A DNA stretch of 64,000 bases from Mucilaginibacter flavus (GCF_030409315.1 NZ_JAUFPS010000041.1:1-64000), one strand, 5' to 3'; positions 10,301 to 22,736 are shown, counted from the first letter of the stretch. The notes: generated by a model from the letters alone, not told the origin. A program made the numbers and translations.

Positions 10301-10475
10301 TGCCGCTTATATCTGTAACGGCTCCGGCTGTTGTGCCCTTAATTTTTACACTCACCCCCGGCAGTGTCGACCCATCAGTTAAGTCGATCACTTTCCCGCT
10401 GATGGAGATTTGCTGGGCTAACAAACCAAGCGGCGAAAGGAGGAGAAGTAGAAGTAAGTATTTAATTTTTTTCAT
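7329..10475 (-). CDS. SusC/RagA family TonB-linked outer-membrane transporter
   Basis: A 1048-residue TonB-dependent receptor. In order: signal peptide (1-20, cleavage after LLAQ), a carboxypeptidase-regulatory-like domain (about 23-100, ISGKVIDLTDGSTLPGVSVKIKG), the TonB-box-like SLDEVVVVGYG near residue 105, a plug domain (about 110-225, with VLKDAAASIYGMRAAGGAI) and a 22-strand-type barrel ending in the terminal Phe (GANVSF). This is the usual length for SusC. It is the first gene of the operon and pairs with the SusD downstream to import glycan fragments into the periplasm. Expression is probably driven from the upstream control region by the nearby hybrid sensor. Confidence 0.96.
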   Translation of the reverse strand: MKKIKYLLLLLLLSPLGLLAQQISISGKVIDLTDGSTLPGVSVKIKGTTAGAVTDISGKFLIVVPNSDAVLQLSYIGYVTQEIAVKNIKDGVIALTATNKSLDEVVVVGYGVQKRATVTGSIATLQSKEIITTKNESVVNMLTGKIPGIRVVQTTAEPGSFANKLNIRGYQGLPPLVVIDGVIAGNDQAIIAKMDPNEIENMSVLKDAAASIYGMRAAGGAILVTTKKGGKNGKINVNYSVNNSIQTFLGMPEGVNAVDYMMLTNEKVKRDFANNFVANVTPQYSYADIQPYLNGTRKSADWSSLVFRKTANQIEHNLNIDGGNDKISYFFNFGYQKQDGVFKTGDLNYNKYNFRSNVTATITKGLKAQVLTSAYMDQKNQPYTDEWTVYKYTWNQIPIHQIYANDNPLYPAVMDDNMNPSIITDDSKVGFKTSKNKSITSQLNFTYDIPGIQGLTAKALFNVDYGVNDFNQIKRAYSLYTYSAADNTYIPSLVNSPSGITRAYYTHFNTLSQLTLSYLHTFGQDHNVNATIGYEQSHETADNFNAYRDIEIPVNYLFGGLQNSNMSGGMDAGALSDRAHRSIIGRANYDYKGKYLAEFSFRRDGNNLYKPGADQWGFFPGGSVGWVITKEKFFSNLVSDRILSNLKIRASYGQVGDESNAQAFNYVNGYTYPVNTYIFGASAVNGSAPKLGNPGLTWSVSTIKNIALDFGLFGGKVDGTVEVFRNDRTGLPATPAVALPGTVGADVPQINYNSDRVQGLDFSLSYRNTFGALGVNVTGNIGTTRLERIKVLEGGAGNEYLAWKNSQTNRYQNIWWGPEYAGQFTNYKQIYNYGINTGGGNNNVVPGDYYYKDWNNDGVIDDKDSHPIATNDIPLYNYGLNIGLSYKGFDMTLLLAGAAGVYVQYGEQFASPLMYGRSALTRFLDSWHTADPNANVFDPNTQWVPGFYPAMGSPDAQGTKAIQNASYLRIKTLEFGYSLSPATLKTIGIKKLRVYVNSYNLLTFTGLKNYDPEHQGPNPTDGGNFGVALGGYTYPMNRTFNVGANVSF

Positions 10476-11126
10476 ATTGTCTCTCTGTTAATGGTTAGGG
10501 TTAATTGGAATTTGTTACCCTGGGTAAGGGTAATTAATGATGCGTTAATGCACCACGCTCAAGGCGGATGAAGCTTGTTGTTATACATTGGTTAATTGGT
10601 TTGGTGTACACCGTCTAAAGGGCTAAGGCTGCCCCGCAGACGTAATAATTGGTTAATAATACTGGTGTACAAAAGAAGAGGCCGGTATTAATAAAAGATA
10701 AATAATAGATTAATTACGGCTATAAAACGGGGTAAAAACAGGCTTTTGCAATATTTTTCGCAATCGATTGCGGTTTTTATGATAAATCAAGATCATTTTG
10801 CTCAAAAAAAAGTTTCGGTCGACAAATCTTGGCACATCGGTGTCGATGATTTTAGCCGGGTGGTAATAGGGGTAGCGACGTTCAGGATTGTAGGGGTTGC
10901 TGTTGCAGGTATCGGTTCATATCTTGAGGAGCAATTTGCAATAGATGGTGCCTTTACTGCAAGTAGTACAGTATGATTGTTTACAAATGTACGTTGCGTC
11001 AAAAAATATGCATAATTACATAACACCCCAAAATGTTATTATTGCTTATTTGCGCAACCGCAAAAGCGTAACATTTATCTTAAACTACTTTATCAAACCA
11101 ATATACACTACCTACAATTCTATTCT
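10476..11126. other. 650-bp divergent control region between susC and the GH92 gene
   Basis: No convincing gene is seen here; the short ORFs around 10746-11026 overlap each other on both strands and have no recognisable content. The region must hold the divergent promoters for susC (minus) and the GH92 gene (plus). The clearest structure is the pair of equally spaced direct repeats at 10587-10671. No good TAnnTTTG promoter box could be assigned by eye. Confidence 0.6.
10587..10671. promoter_or_regulatory. Equally spaced direct-repeat pair, candidate operator for the hybrid regulator
   Basis: The half-sites ATTGGTTAAT (10587-10596) and TGGTGTACA (10602-10610), separated by five bases, recur exactly with the same five-base gap at 10648-10657 and 10663-10671. 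The two copies are 61 bp apart, close to six helical turns, so they face the same side of DNA. They lie 112-196 bp upstream of the susC start. AraC-type domains of hybrid two-component regulators bind direct repeats; assignment to the regulator encoded at 13310-17458 is an inference. Confidence 0.5.
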
Positions 11127-13256
11127 ATGAAGAAACATGTTCTTATTATTTCCTCGTTTTTATGTTCCATAGGCGTAACCAGGGCGCAGCAATCGCCGGT
11201 TAAATATGTAAACCCATTGCTGGGTACGGCTACGGTGTGGGATGCTAAGGACGCTGGGTTTACGCCAACGCACCGCGTTTGGGGCGCCGAGGTTTTTCCG
11301 GGTTCGTCCCTGCCTAACGCTATGGTGCAGTTAACCCCGGTAACGCAATTTCACAGTGGCTCGGGTTATCAGTATGAAGATACCGTTATTTATGGTTTTG
11401 CCCATACTAGCAAGGGGCACTGGAATTTATGTAACATTCCTTTGTTGCCTGCCACTGGCAACCTCGCGGCAGATGATTATAAGTCTGGCTACAGTCATAA
11501 AAATGAATCGGCACATCCGGGGTATTACCAGGTTTATCTGAACCGCTATGGCATTAACGCCGAATTAACATCAACCCTGCGTTGCGCTTTTCATAAATAC
11601 ACCTTTAAACCCGGTGAAAGCAAAAAGCTGATAGCGGACCTGGGTATGGCTAATGAAAGGGTACATAGCTGGAACATTAGCCAGGAGGGCAAAAACGTTT
11701 TCACCGGATTTCAGCAATGCGGCGAGAAAATGTATTTCTACGCTGTTGCCAATCATGAGATTAAAAAAATAGATTCTTTGAAAAAAGACGCTAAGATTGT
11801 TCCGGTGGTAAATTTTACGGATGAGGCCAAACCGCTGGAAATTCAGATAGGTTTTTCATTTGTGAGCGTAAAAAACGCGAAGGAAAACCTGGAAAAAGAA
11901 ATGCTGGGCAAAAGTTTCACCCAGGTTAGGACCGAGGCTACCGAAACATGGACTAAGCTTTTATCAAAAATTACCGTTACCGGTGGTACCGAAAGACAAA
12001 AAGGGATATTTTATTCTTGCTTATACCGCTCGTTCCTTTGGCCTGCCTTGCGCAGCGATATTAACGGCGATTTTACCGATCAAAGCGGCAACGTGGTAAA
12101 CAAGGGGTTCAATTATTATACCGAACCATCCCTTTGGGACGATTATCGCAATAAGCTGATTTTGTTAGGCCTGGTATCGCCAAAGGTTACTGCCGATGTA
12201 ATTCAGTCGTTAATTGATAAAGGGGCCAGGAGCGGCTTTATGCCCACATTTTTCCATGGTGATCACGCATCGGTATTTATAGCCGGCTCATACCTGCGCG
12301 GGTTGCGGGGATTTGATGTAAAAACCGCTTATGCCATGATGTTAAAGAACGCTACTGTTGAAGGCACCCGCAAATATGTTGATGAGTACAATACCAAAGG
12401 TTACATAGCCGAGCTTGATGTGCCTAAACCAGTTACCGAAACGGTAACCAAAGCCGCGGTAACCAAAACATTGGAGTATGCTTATGATGATTATGCCGTT
12501 GCGCAGCTTGCCAAAGCGCTTGATGATACCGCCAACTATAAAATGCTGATGAAGCGCACCTGCAATTTCAAAAACGTATTTGACGCGTCTACCGGTTTTA
12601 TGCGGGGCAGGCTGGCAGATGGAAGCTGGGTTAAAAATTTTGATCCATATTATCCTTACTATGAATATATGTACCGTGAAGCCAACGCATGGCAGTCGTC
12701 TTTTTTTGCTCCGCATGATGTGAAAGGCCTCATTGGCTTGTATAAGAGCAATAACGCTTTTGAAAAAAAACTCGATTCATTGTTTAGCATTCCCTGGAAA
12801 GGATACGAGGTTTATAATATCTCGGGCTTTATAGGGCAGTACACCCAGGGCAACCAGCCAGATCATAGTTACCCCTTTCTGTATTATTTTGTTGGCAAAC
12901 AGCAAAAATCGCAGGTGCTGCTGGATAGCATCATGAACCATTTTTACGATATGGGTAAAGATAAACTGGCGTACGCGGGTATGGATGATGCCGGCGAAAT
13001 GTCGTCATGGTATGTGTTTAATGCCATGGGCTTTTATCCATTCTCTCCGGCCGATCCTAAGTACATTGTATCGGTACCGCTGTTTGATAAGGTGGAATTT
13101 ACCTTGGATAACAATAAAAAGTTTACCATCCTCAAGAAAAACTCAGGGAAAAAGATAAGTTCTATCAATTACGACGGGGCCAAAATTAGCGACTATTATA
13201 TAACCGATAAGGCGCTGAAGGAAGGCAAAGAGTTGTTGATTAGTACAACAAAATAG
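11127..13256 (+). CDS. GH92 family alpha-mannosidase
   Basis: A 709-residue exo-acting, calcium-dependent inverting alpha-mannosidase family member; GH92 enzymes commonly cleave alpha-1,2/1,3 mannosides in N-glycans and yeast mannan. Signal peptide 1-20 (VTRAQ) indicates export. The N-terminal beta-sandwich starts with YVNPLLGT; the (alpha/alpha)6 catalytic domain carries the family block GMDDAGEMSSWYVFNAMGFYP, with Asp620 and Asp621 as the likely base and Ca-associated acids. Family proteins usually have GNDD and QMS here, so the M-for-N and E-for-Q changes are noteworthy. It is transcribed divergently from the SusCD operon and convergently with the hybrid regulator. Confidence 0.92.
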   Translation: MKKHVLIISSFLCSIGVTRAQQSPVKYVNPLLGTATVWDAKDAGFTPTHRVWGAEVFPGSSLPNAMVQLTPVTQFHSGSGYQYEDTVIYGFAHTSKGHWNLCNIPLLPATGNLAADDYKSGYSHKNESAHPGYYQVYLNRYGINAELTSTLRCAFHKYTFKPGESKKLIADLGMANERVHSWNISQEGKNVFTGFQQCGEKMYFYAVANHEIKKIDSLKKDAKIVPVVNFTDEAKPLEIQIGFSFVSVKNAKENLEKEMLGKSFTQVRTEATETWTKLLSKITVTGGTERQKGIFYSCLYRSFLWPALRSDINGDFTDQSGNVVNKGFNYYTEPSLWDDYRNKLILLGLVSPKVTADVIQSLIDKGARSGFMPTFFHGDHASVFIAGSYLRGLRGFDVKTAYAMMLKNATVEGTRKYVDEYNTKGYIAELDVPKPVTETVTKAAVTKTLEYAYDDYAVAQLAKALDDTANYKMLMKRTCNFKNVFDASTGFMRGRLADGSWVKNFDPYYPYYEYMYREANAWQSSFFAPHDVKGLIGLYKSNNAFEKKLDSLFSIPWKGYEVYNISGFIGQYTQGNQPDHSYPFLYYFVGKQQKSQVLLDSIMNHFYDMGKDKLAYAGMDDAGEMSSWYVFNAMGFYPFSPADPKYIVSVPLFDKVEFTLDNNKKFTILKKNSGKKISSINYDGAKISDYYITDKALKEGKELLISTTK

Positions 13257-13270
13257 CAGGTTAAAAATAG

Positions 13271-13321
13271 ATTAGTGGCAGCACTGTTATTAATTAACAA
13301 GCGCTGCCACTAATTTTTTTT
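13271..13321 (+). terminator. Terminator of the GH92 gene overlapping the regulator's 3' end
   Basis: Arms ATTAGTGGCAGC (13271-13282) and GCTGCCACTAAT (13303-13314) are perfect complements and are followed by a T-run. The T-run encodes the Lys/Asn tail of the convergent regulator gene on the other strand, so coding sequence and terminator overlap. Confidence 0.85.
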
Positions 13322-16300
13322 AAGAGATTGCATAAACTGCATCGGCGATTTTCCGTATTCCTTTTTAAACGCTCTTGAAAAGTTTGAATTGCTTTGCAAG
13401 CCAATCCTATCGGCTACTTCGTTCATGGCAATATCCTCATGAGTCATAATCTGGATGGCTTTTTTGAGCCTGATGGTGCGTATAAAATCGCCTACCGACT
13501 GATCTGAAATGCTCTTTATTTTTTGATAAAGCTTGGTACGGCTCAAATACAGGTGTTTGCATAAAAAATCGACGTCAAGATCAGGGTCCTGCATATTGGT
13601 TTCAATCAGCGTTACCAGTTTCAGGAAAAACTCTTTATCTTTTTCGGAGTGAACCAATTCCGTAGCGTCTGCCAGGTAATCTTTGGTATGCCGTTGTTTT
13701 AGCTTTTCGCTTTGCTCAAATATATTGTTAACGGTTAGCAGTAAAAGATCAACACTCAAAGGTTTGGCAAAGTAAAAATCCGCTCCCGATTCCATGCCCT
13801 CAATTTTGGTATCTAAGGCGTCTTTGGCCGATAGGATGATAAAAGGAATATGGCTGGTTTCAAATGTATCTTTCACCAGCCTGCAAAGTTCAATACCATT
13901 CATACCCGGCATCATTACATCGCTGATAATCATATCCGGCACCTTGGCTATAGCTATTTCAATTCCCGCGTTTCCGTCTTCCGCTTCATAAATGGTATAA
14001 TAGTTTTCAAACGCTTTTTTCAAAAAGGTACGCAACTCCTGGTTGTCCTCAACCAGTAAAATATGTTTGCGGTTTTTTGAAGTTTGCTGTGCGCCGTTAT
14101 CATCCTGGTTGGGTAGGGGGAGTAGTATGGCATTATCAATAACCTCAAGCTGTGTTTCCACTTCCGTGCGCGATGCGCCTTTTTCGGCTTCATTGTAATT
14201 TTCTTCTCCCCATGGTATGCCAATAATAATTTCGGTGCCCTGATAGCGCTCGCTGTAAACATAAATATCGCCTTTATGTAGTTGGGTAAGGCTTTTAACC
14301 AGCGCCAGGCCCACACCTGAGCCTAAATGATTTTTGCTGATGCGGTAATAGCGGTCAAAAATACGGGTGATGGATTCGCCGGAGATGCCTATGCCGGTAT
14401 CCGCTACACGGAAATAGATGTATCTTTTTGCACGATGATCGTTGTTTAGCAGTTCAAAGCCTGTATTAAAGGCGGGCGTAAACTTATCCATGTCAAAAAA
14501 GATATCAAACGATACCTTGCCGCCGGTATTGGTGTATTTAAAAGCGTTATTTAAAAGGTTAAAAAGAATTTTTTCCAATACCTGCACATCAAAATAGCCA
14601 GTTACAGGCTGGGTTTGGTTAACGGTATGGTCGGTCATTTCAAAGCTGATACCTTTATTAACCGATAGGTTTTGAAACTCCCATGCCATATCTTTGCAAA
14701 ACTGGTTCACACCCAGGGGCTGTACCTGTAGCTTAATAATACTATCCGCTACCTTTTTAAAGTTCATCAATTCGCTGATGAGGTTAATAAGCCGTTTGGC
14801 ATTCCTGAACATTAACTGGTAGGAGTAATCAAGCGCCGGGTTTTTGTTTTGGCTGATGAGGCTTTCAAGCGGACCAAGTATCAGCGTTAGCGGCGTCCGG
14901 AACTCGTGCGATACGTTGGTAAAAAACATGAGTTGCTGCTGGTACAGGTCCTCGCGTTGTTTGTGCATTTCCTCGCGTTTCTTTTCATTAATGCCGCTTA
15001 CTTCAATTTCTCTTTTTAAACGGTACCACCGGGCCTGGTAAATGTAAATACCGGTAAGGGCCGAGAGAATGAGCAATAGGTAAATTGCTTTGGCAAAGCC
15101 CGATTTCCACCACGGCGGGGTAATAATTATGGCGGTTTCGGCACGATGTTTACTCCAGATACCGTCATTGTTGGTGGCTTCTACAATAAACTGGTAGCTA
15201 CTATAGTCGAGGTTACTGTAGGCGGCGCTGGGGTTTTTGCCATCGGTATATTTCCAGTCTTTATCGTACCTGGTAAGTTTATACCGGTACTTACACTTTA
15301 AGGGATTGGCAAAATGCATCGACGAAAAAAAGATAACGAAATTGTTTTGCAGGTGATTGAGCGTTAGTTTTTCATTATGCCCTATGGTTTGGGAGATGGC
15401 ATTTGCCATGGAGTCGGGGTTGCCGTAAACAGGTTTTTGGTTGTTGATCAAAATATCGGTTAATACCGGCCGGGCTTCAATTTTATTTGACCTGATCTGG
15501 TCGGGATAAAAATAATTGAGCCCGTTGATACCCCCAAAATACAGCCTTCCGTCTGCACCTTTAAAAGATGAGCCCACTTTAAAGCTATTGCCTTGTAGGC
15601 CATCATTTTTATCGTAACGGATTAATTTCTCTGTTAAAGGATCAAAATATTCTAACCCGTTGCCACCCATCCAGATGTTGCCGGCGTTGTCAATCTCCAT
15701 GCTTTCCACATCATTAAAAACACCATAAGCGCCCATGTATGATTTGATGGAATAATCGTCGCTGTTAGGTTTCAGCGTAAGCTTGTCAAGCCCGCCACCA
15801 ATAGTACCTATCCAATAAGTATTATCGTTTTGCTTGCAAATAGGATAGGTATAATCAGAACTTAAAGAATTGGCATTGGCCGATGCCCGGTAAGTAAAGC
15901 TTTTAGTTACGTTGCCTTCTTTATCTATCAATAGTCTTTTTAAGCCATGCGTGCTTGAAATTAACAGTTGTGGCTTATTGGTATCGGCAAAAATGAAAAA
16001 ACCTTCGCCGTAATATTTTACATGATAATAATTTTTATCGTCGGGCCATATTACGCCAAACTTATCCTGGTGATTGCCAAACCAGATGTTTCCGTAATAA
16101 TCCTTAGTAAAAGTATCTATCACATAACCCGGAAACTGATCATAACCAGGGGGGCGCCAAAGTTCCTGGCCATTAGATTTTAAAATTTCGATACCATGAG
16201 CGCTACCGATCCACAAATTATGATCGTTATCAAACGTTAAAGCGGAGATCACATCATTCTTCAGCCTTACCGGCGAATTATAGGTGTTATAAAAAGTAAA

Positions 16301-17458
16301 CTTTTGAGTTTTTAAATTATACCGATTAAGCCCATTTGCGGTAGTGCCTATCCAAATTTCATCGCCATTGGCTATTACCGACCGGATATGATTACCAGCT
16401 AAAGAGTTTCCGTCTTCGGGGTTATGTTGTAAGGTGTAGAAAAGCTTTTCGTTTAAATCGCAATAGTTTAAGCCGCCGCCAAAAGTGCCTGCCCATAAAC
16501 AACACGAACGGTCGATGAATATTTTTGATATCGAATTTGAATTTAAACTCCTCTGCGAGCTTTTATTATTTACTAACTGCACAAAGTTAAGGCCCACATT
16601 TAATCTTATTAAATTTAAGCCTGTACTTAACCAATAATCAGAACTGCCCGCCTCGGTAATGTTTCTTATTTCCCGGTTATCGGCGGTAGTATACGCTTTA
16701 ATAAAGGTAAATGAGCCTGTAGGGGTGTTATTTTCTGCCGCGCTTTCCCGGCCCAGCAGAAATAATTTATTACCCGCGGCCAGCAGTAAATTATTCCTGT
16801 TATCAAAATAAACGCGACTTAAGTTTTGGCTGGGCAGCGCGTTTATAACCACGTTTTTAAATTGATGGTTTTTATCAAGCGTCCAAAGCCCCTTGTTACT
16901 GGTAAGGTAAATAAGGCCATTTTTATCGGTTACCATATCAGAAAAACTTAGTCCTTGTGGTACTCGCAGTTTTTGAATGGTTATGGTGTGGCCTTTAATG
17001 AGGTACACGATAACACGATCGCCCGTAAAACCATATAGCAGGTTGCCAGCCGGCTTGTAAATTTTTTGTAACATGGGGGCGTACTTGTTACCGGCTTCAT
17101 CAAAATCGGTATATTTTTCTAACCGCGGATCAAAATATTGCAGACCATCTTCGGTACCAAGCCATATGTTACCCTCGTCATCAGGGTAAATACATCTTAT
17201 CCTGTTTTTAAAGGCGTTGTTGAGTGGAGTATTGCTGTTGTAATATTTTTTTATGGTGTATCCATCAAACCTATCCAGTCCAAAAAAAGTAGCTACCCAA
17301 ATATAGCCTTGTTTATCCTGGGCAATGTCGTTGGCATCGGTGTGCGATAAGCCATCATCAACCGTAAGGTAGTTGAATTTATAAGGGTATGCTTGTGCAA
17401 GGGTTTTGTATGGTGAGAAGCAGCAAATTAAAATAAAGAACAGGATTCTTATAACCAT
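13310..17458 (-). CDS. Hybrid two-component system sensor/regulator (HTCS)
   Basis: About 1382 residues combining sensor kinase and response regulator in one membrane protein. The ATG at 17458 is chosen because it opens directly into a signal peptide (MVIRILFFILICCF); an upstream ATG at 17494 adds 12 residues. Order: periplasmic two-component propeller repeats (about 20-720, motifs such as GNIWLGTEDGL), Y_Y_Y domain (about 730-790), transmembrane segment (about 800-815), HisKA with phospho-acceptor His851 in VSHEFRTPLT, HATPase (LNNAFKYTN), receiver with Asp1180 in IISDVMMPG, and a C-terminal AraC-type HTH. HTCS proteins bind glycan fragments in the periplasm and activate the local SusCD operon, which fits its position inside this locus. 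Confidence 0.95.
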   Translation of the reverse strand: MVIRILFFILICCFSPYKTLAQAYPYKFNYLTVDDGLSHTDANDIAQDKQGYIWVATFFGLDRFDGYTIKKYYNSNTPLNNAFKNRIRCIYPDDEGNIWLGTEDGLQYFDPRLEKYTDFDEAGNKYAPMLQKIYKPAGNLLYGFTGDRVIVYLIKGHTITIQKLRVPQGLSFSDMVTDKNGLIYLTSNKGLWTLDKNHQFKNVVINALPSQNLSRVYFDNRNNLLLAAGNKLFLLGRESAAENNTPTGSFTFIKAYTTADNREIRNITEAGSSDYWLSTGLNLIRLNVGLNFVQLVNNKSSQRSLNSNSISKIFIDRSCCLWAGTFGGGLNYCDLNEKLFYTLQHNPEDGNSLAGNHIRSVIANGDEIWIGTTANGLNRYNLKTQKFTFYNTYNSPVRLKNDVISALTFDNDHNLWIGSAHGIEILKSNGQELWRPPGYDQFPGYVIDTFTKDYYGNIWFGNHQDKFGVIWPDDKNYYHVKYYGEGFFIFADTNKPQLLISSTHGLKRLLIDKEGNVTKSFTYRASANANSLSSDYTYPICKQNDNTYWIGTIGGGLDKLTLKPNSDDYSIKSYMGAYGVFNDVESMEIDNAGNIWMGGNGLEYFDPLTEKLIRYDKNDGLQGNSFKVGSSFKGADGRLYFGGINGLNYFYPDQIRSNKIEARPVLTDILINNQKPVYGNPDSMANAISQTIGHNEKLTLNHLQNNFVIFFSSMHFANPLKCKYRYKLTRYDKDWKYTDGKNPSAAYSNLDYSSYQFIVEATNNDGIWSKHRAETAIIITPPWWKSGFAKAIYLLLILSALTGIYIYQARWYRLKREIEVSGINEKKREEMHKQREDLYQQQLMFFTNVSHEFRTPLTLILGPLESLISQNKNPALDYSYQLMFRNAKRLINLISELMNFKKVADSIIKLQVQPLGVNQFCKDMAWEFQNLSVNKGISFEMTDHTVNQTQPVTGYFDVQVLEKILFNLLNNAFKYTNTGGKVSFDIFFDMDKFTPAFNTGFELLNNDHRAKRYIYFRVADTGIGISGESITRIFDRYYRISKNHLGSGVGLALVKSLTQLHKGDIYVYSERYQGTEIIIGIPWGEENYNEAEKGASRTEVETQLEVIDNAILLPLPNQDDNGAQQTSKNRKHILLVEDNQELRTFLKKAFENYYTIYEAEDGNAGIEIAIAKVPDMIISDVMMPGMNGIELCRLVKDTFETSHIPFIILSAKDALDTKIEGMESGADFYFAKPLSVDLLLLTVNNIFEQSEKLKQRHTKDYLADATELVHSEKDKEFFLKLVTLIETNMQDPDLDVDFLCKHLYLSRTKLYQKIKSISDQSVGDFIRTIRLKKAIQIMTHEDIAMNEVADRIGLQSNSNFSRAFKKEYGKSPMQFMQSLKKN

Positions 17459-21010
<3,552 letters not shown>

Positions 21011-21043
21011 GAACCTGATTAATTTATAAATTGCCGATGCGTA

Positions 21044-21070
21044 GGGAGCAACTATATGTTGCTCCCTTTT
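21044..21070 (+). terminator. Terminator of the GH2 gene
   Basis: GGGAGCAAC (21044-21052), a five-base loop, then GTTGCTCCC (21058-21066) and TTTT. It stands 34 bp after the GH2 stop codon. Confidence 0.88.
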
Positions 21071-21136
21071 ATTACAAAAAGGCGTAACGGTATTTATGCT
21101 TTATTAACCAATTAACTAAACCGATTTTAAAGCAAT

Positions 21137-22399
21137 ATGAAAAAAGTAGTCACTAATAAAATACATCAGGCTTATTTGCCAATGGGCAAAGGCGCGTTGG
21201 TTTTGGCGGCTTTGGGTGTTACCATGTTTGTATGTTCATCCTATAGCTTTCCTAAACTAAAGCAAGCCAAGGCTAACGCCGATCCGGCTCCCATAACAGT
21301 AAAAGTTCAATTGATTACCGATAAACTGGAAGCGCCGACCGCAATCATATTCCCTGGAAATGGCGATACCTGGGTATTGGAGCAAAAAGGACAGATTCGC
21401 ATTGTAAGGAACGGGAAATTGCTTGATGGCCCTTTGCTTGATTTAAAAAGCAAAATGATAAAGGTGAATAATGGCTATGAAGAGCGTGGTTTACTGGGCA
21501 TAGCTTTGCACCCCAAATTTAAAACCAACAGGAAGTTTTACGTTTTTTACAGCGCGCCATCGGCCAACAAATCCGACCATATGGATGTAGTGGCCGAGTA
21601 TAAATTACCAGTAAATTCGGCCCCGATTGATCCTAATAGCGGCCGCATTATATTAACCCAGGAAAAACCGGACGGTAATCATGACGGCGGCTGTTTACAA
21701 TTTGGTCCGGATGGTTATTTATACGTTTCTTTTGGCGATGGTGGTGGCCAGGGCGATAAGCATGGCGAAATAGGTAACGGACAAAAGATGGATATTTTAT
21801 TAGGTAAAATACTGCGCATAGATATCAATACGCCTAAAGGCTACCTTGTACCCAAAACCAACCCATTTGTTGGCCGTGCCGATGCCAAAGGCGAAATATG
21901 GGCTTACGGTTTCCGCAACCCATACCGTTTTACTTTTGATAGCGCAACGGGCAAACTATTTGCCGGCGATGTTGGCCAGGATTTATGGGAAGAAGTGGAC
22001 ATAGTAACCAAAGGAGCCAACTACGGCTGGCGTTTGTTTGAAGGTACCCATCCCTACAACCCGGCAAGCGGTTCTGATACCAAAGGTATCACCATGCCCA
22101 TAACCGAATACAGCCACAAGGAAGGCGTGAGTGTGATAGGCGGGTACGTTTACCACGGCGCGCAAATAGCAAGCTTAAAAAACAAATACTTTTTTGCCGA
22201 TTGGGCAGGCCCTGTGTTTTATTTGCAAAAAACAGGCGCACAGTGGGTGAGGGGAAAAGTTGTATTACAAAATATCCCGCCAAGCCTGAAAATAACCGGT
22301 TTTGGCGAAGACGCTATCGGCGAATTATACATGTTAACCAACCAGGATACCGGCCCGGGCAGTAAAAATGGAAGTGTTTATAAAATTGTAAAGAATTAA
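21137..22399 (+). CDS. PQQ-dependent aldose sugar dehydrogenase (GSDH family)
   Basis: A 420-residue exported protein of the glucose/sorbosone dehydrogenase family, which oxidises aldoses to lactones with PQQ in a six-bladed propeller. A hydrophobic export segment covers about 20-36. Family signatures include TWVLEQKGQIRIV, RGLLGIALHPKF, HDGGCLQFGPDGYLYVSFGDGG, EIWAYGFRNPYRF and GDVGQDLWEEV; His182 in the HDGG block is the probable catalytic base. No cytochrome c CxxCH motif is seen, so a separate electron acceptor is needed. No PQQ biosynthesis genes are in the window. It may oxidise sugars released by the neighbouring hydrolases; that link is inferred from position. Confidence 0.88.
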   Translation: MKKVVTNKIHQAYLPMGKGALVLAALGVTMFVCSSYSFPKLKQAKANADPAPITVKVQLITDKLEAPTAIIFPGNGDTWVLEQKGQIRIVRNGKLLDGPLLDLKSKMIKVNNGYEERGLLGIALHPKFKTNRKFYVFYSAPSANKSDHMDVVAEYKLPVNSAPIDPNSGRIILTQEKPDGNHDGGCLQFGPDGYLYVSFGDGGGQGDKHGEIGNGQKMDILLGKILRIDINTPKGYLVPKTNPFVGRADAKGEIWAYGFRNPYRFTFDSATGKLFAGDVGQDLWEEVDIVTKGANYGWRLFEGTHPYNPASGSDTKGITMPITEYSHKEGVSVIGGYVYHGAQIASLKNKYFFADWAGPVFYLQKTGAQWVRGKVVLQNIPPSLKITGFGEDAIGELYMLTNQDTGPGSKNGSVYKIVKN

Positions 22400-22422
22400 A
22401 TGCGATTTATTTAGAGTATAAT

Positions 22423-22457
22423 AAAGGCTAAACATCTTATGATTTTAGCCTTTTTTT
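22423..22457 (+). terminator. Terminator of the PQQ dehydrogenase gene
   Basis: The arm AAAGGCTAAA (22423-22432) pairs with TTTAGCCTTT (22444-22453), and a T-run follows. It lies 24 bp after the stop codon. Confidence 0.85.
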
Positions 22458-22516
22458 ATGGCCCATGTTGTCTCTCGCTCCGGGAAATAAAATAGAAAAA
22501 TGGCTATAAAAGCAAA

Positions 22517-22547
22517 AATCCCGCTATTTGCGGGATTGCTTTTTTTT
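22517..22547. terminator. Bidirectional terminator downstream of tRNA-Ser
   Basis: Perfect 8-bp arms AATCCCGC (22517-22524) and GCGGGATT (22530-22537) with a five-base loop and T-rich flanks in both directions. On the minus strand it lies just after the tRNA 3' end. Confidence 0.8.
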
Positions 22548-22551
22548 CTTG

Positions 22552-22638
22552 CGGAGAGCTAGGGATTCGAACCCCAGGAACCTTTCACAGTTCAACAGTT
22601 TTCAAGACTGCCGCAATCGACCACTCTGCCAGCTCTCC
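22552..22638 (-). tRNA. tRNA-Ser (anticodon UGA)
   Basis: The minus strand folds as a class II tRNA of 87 nt. The acceptor strand GGAGAGC pairs with GCTCTCC, and a discriminator G follows. There is a D-arm with the GCAGAGTGG tract, an anticodon loop CTTGAAA giving UGA (plus-strand 22602-22604), a long variable arm and a T-loop GGTTCGAATCC. The long variable arm and G73 are the seryl-tRNA identity features. CCA is not encoded. Confidence 0.96.
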
Positions 22639-22643
22639 GGGGA

Positions 22644-22673
22644 CAAAAGTACAAATCCCGGCCGAATTGACAA
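22644..22673 (-). promoter_or_regulatory. Bacteroidetes-type promoter of tRNA-Ser
   Basis: On the minus strand, TACTTTTG (plus 22651-22644) matches the -7 consensus TAnnTTTG, and TTG (plus 22673-22671) lies 19 bp upstream as the -33 element. Transcription should start about 5-6 nt downstream, essentially at the mature tRNA 5' end. Confidence 0.75.
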
Positions 22674-22736
22674 GTATGGAAATGATTTTTTTTCATTTTC
22701 TTAACATTGAGTTTTAATTAACTGATAAACAGACTT

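Noticed and set aside
10746-11026. Two overlapping short ORFs on opposite strands between susC and GH92
   Set aside because: They overlap antisense, have no recognisable motif or start context, and lie in an expected control region.
14020-14316. 98-residue ORF inside the HTCS gene
   Set aside because: It is an alternative frame of the histidine kinase domain.
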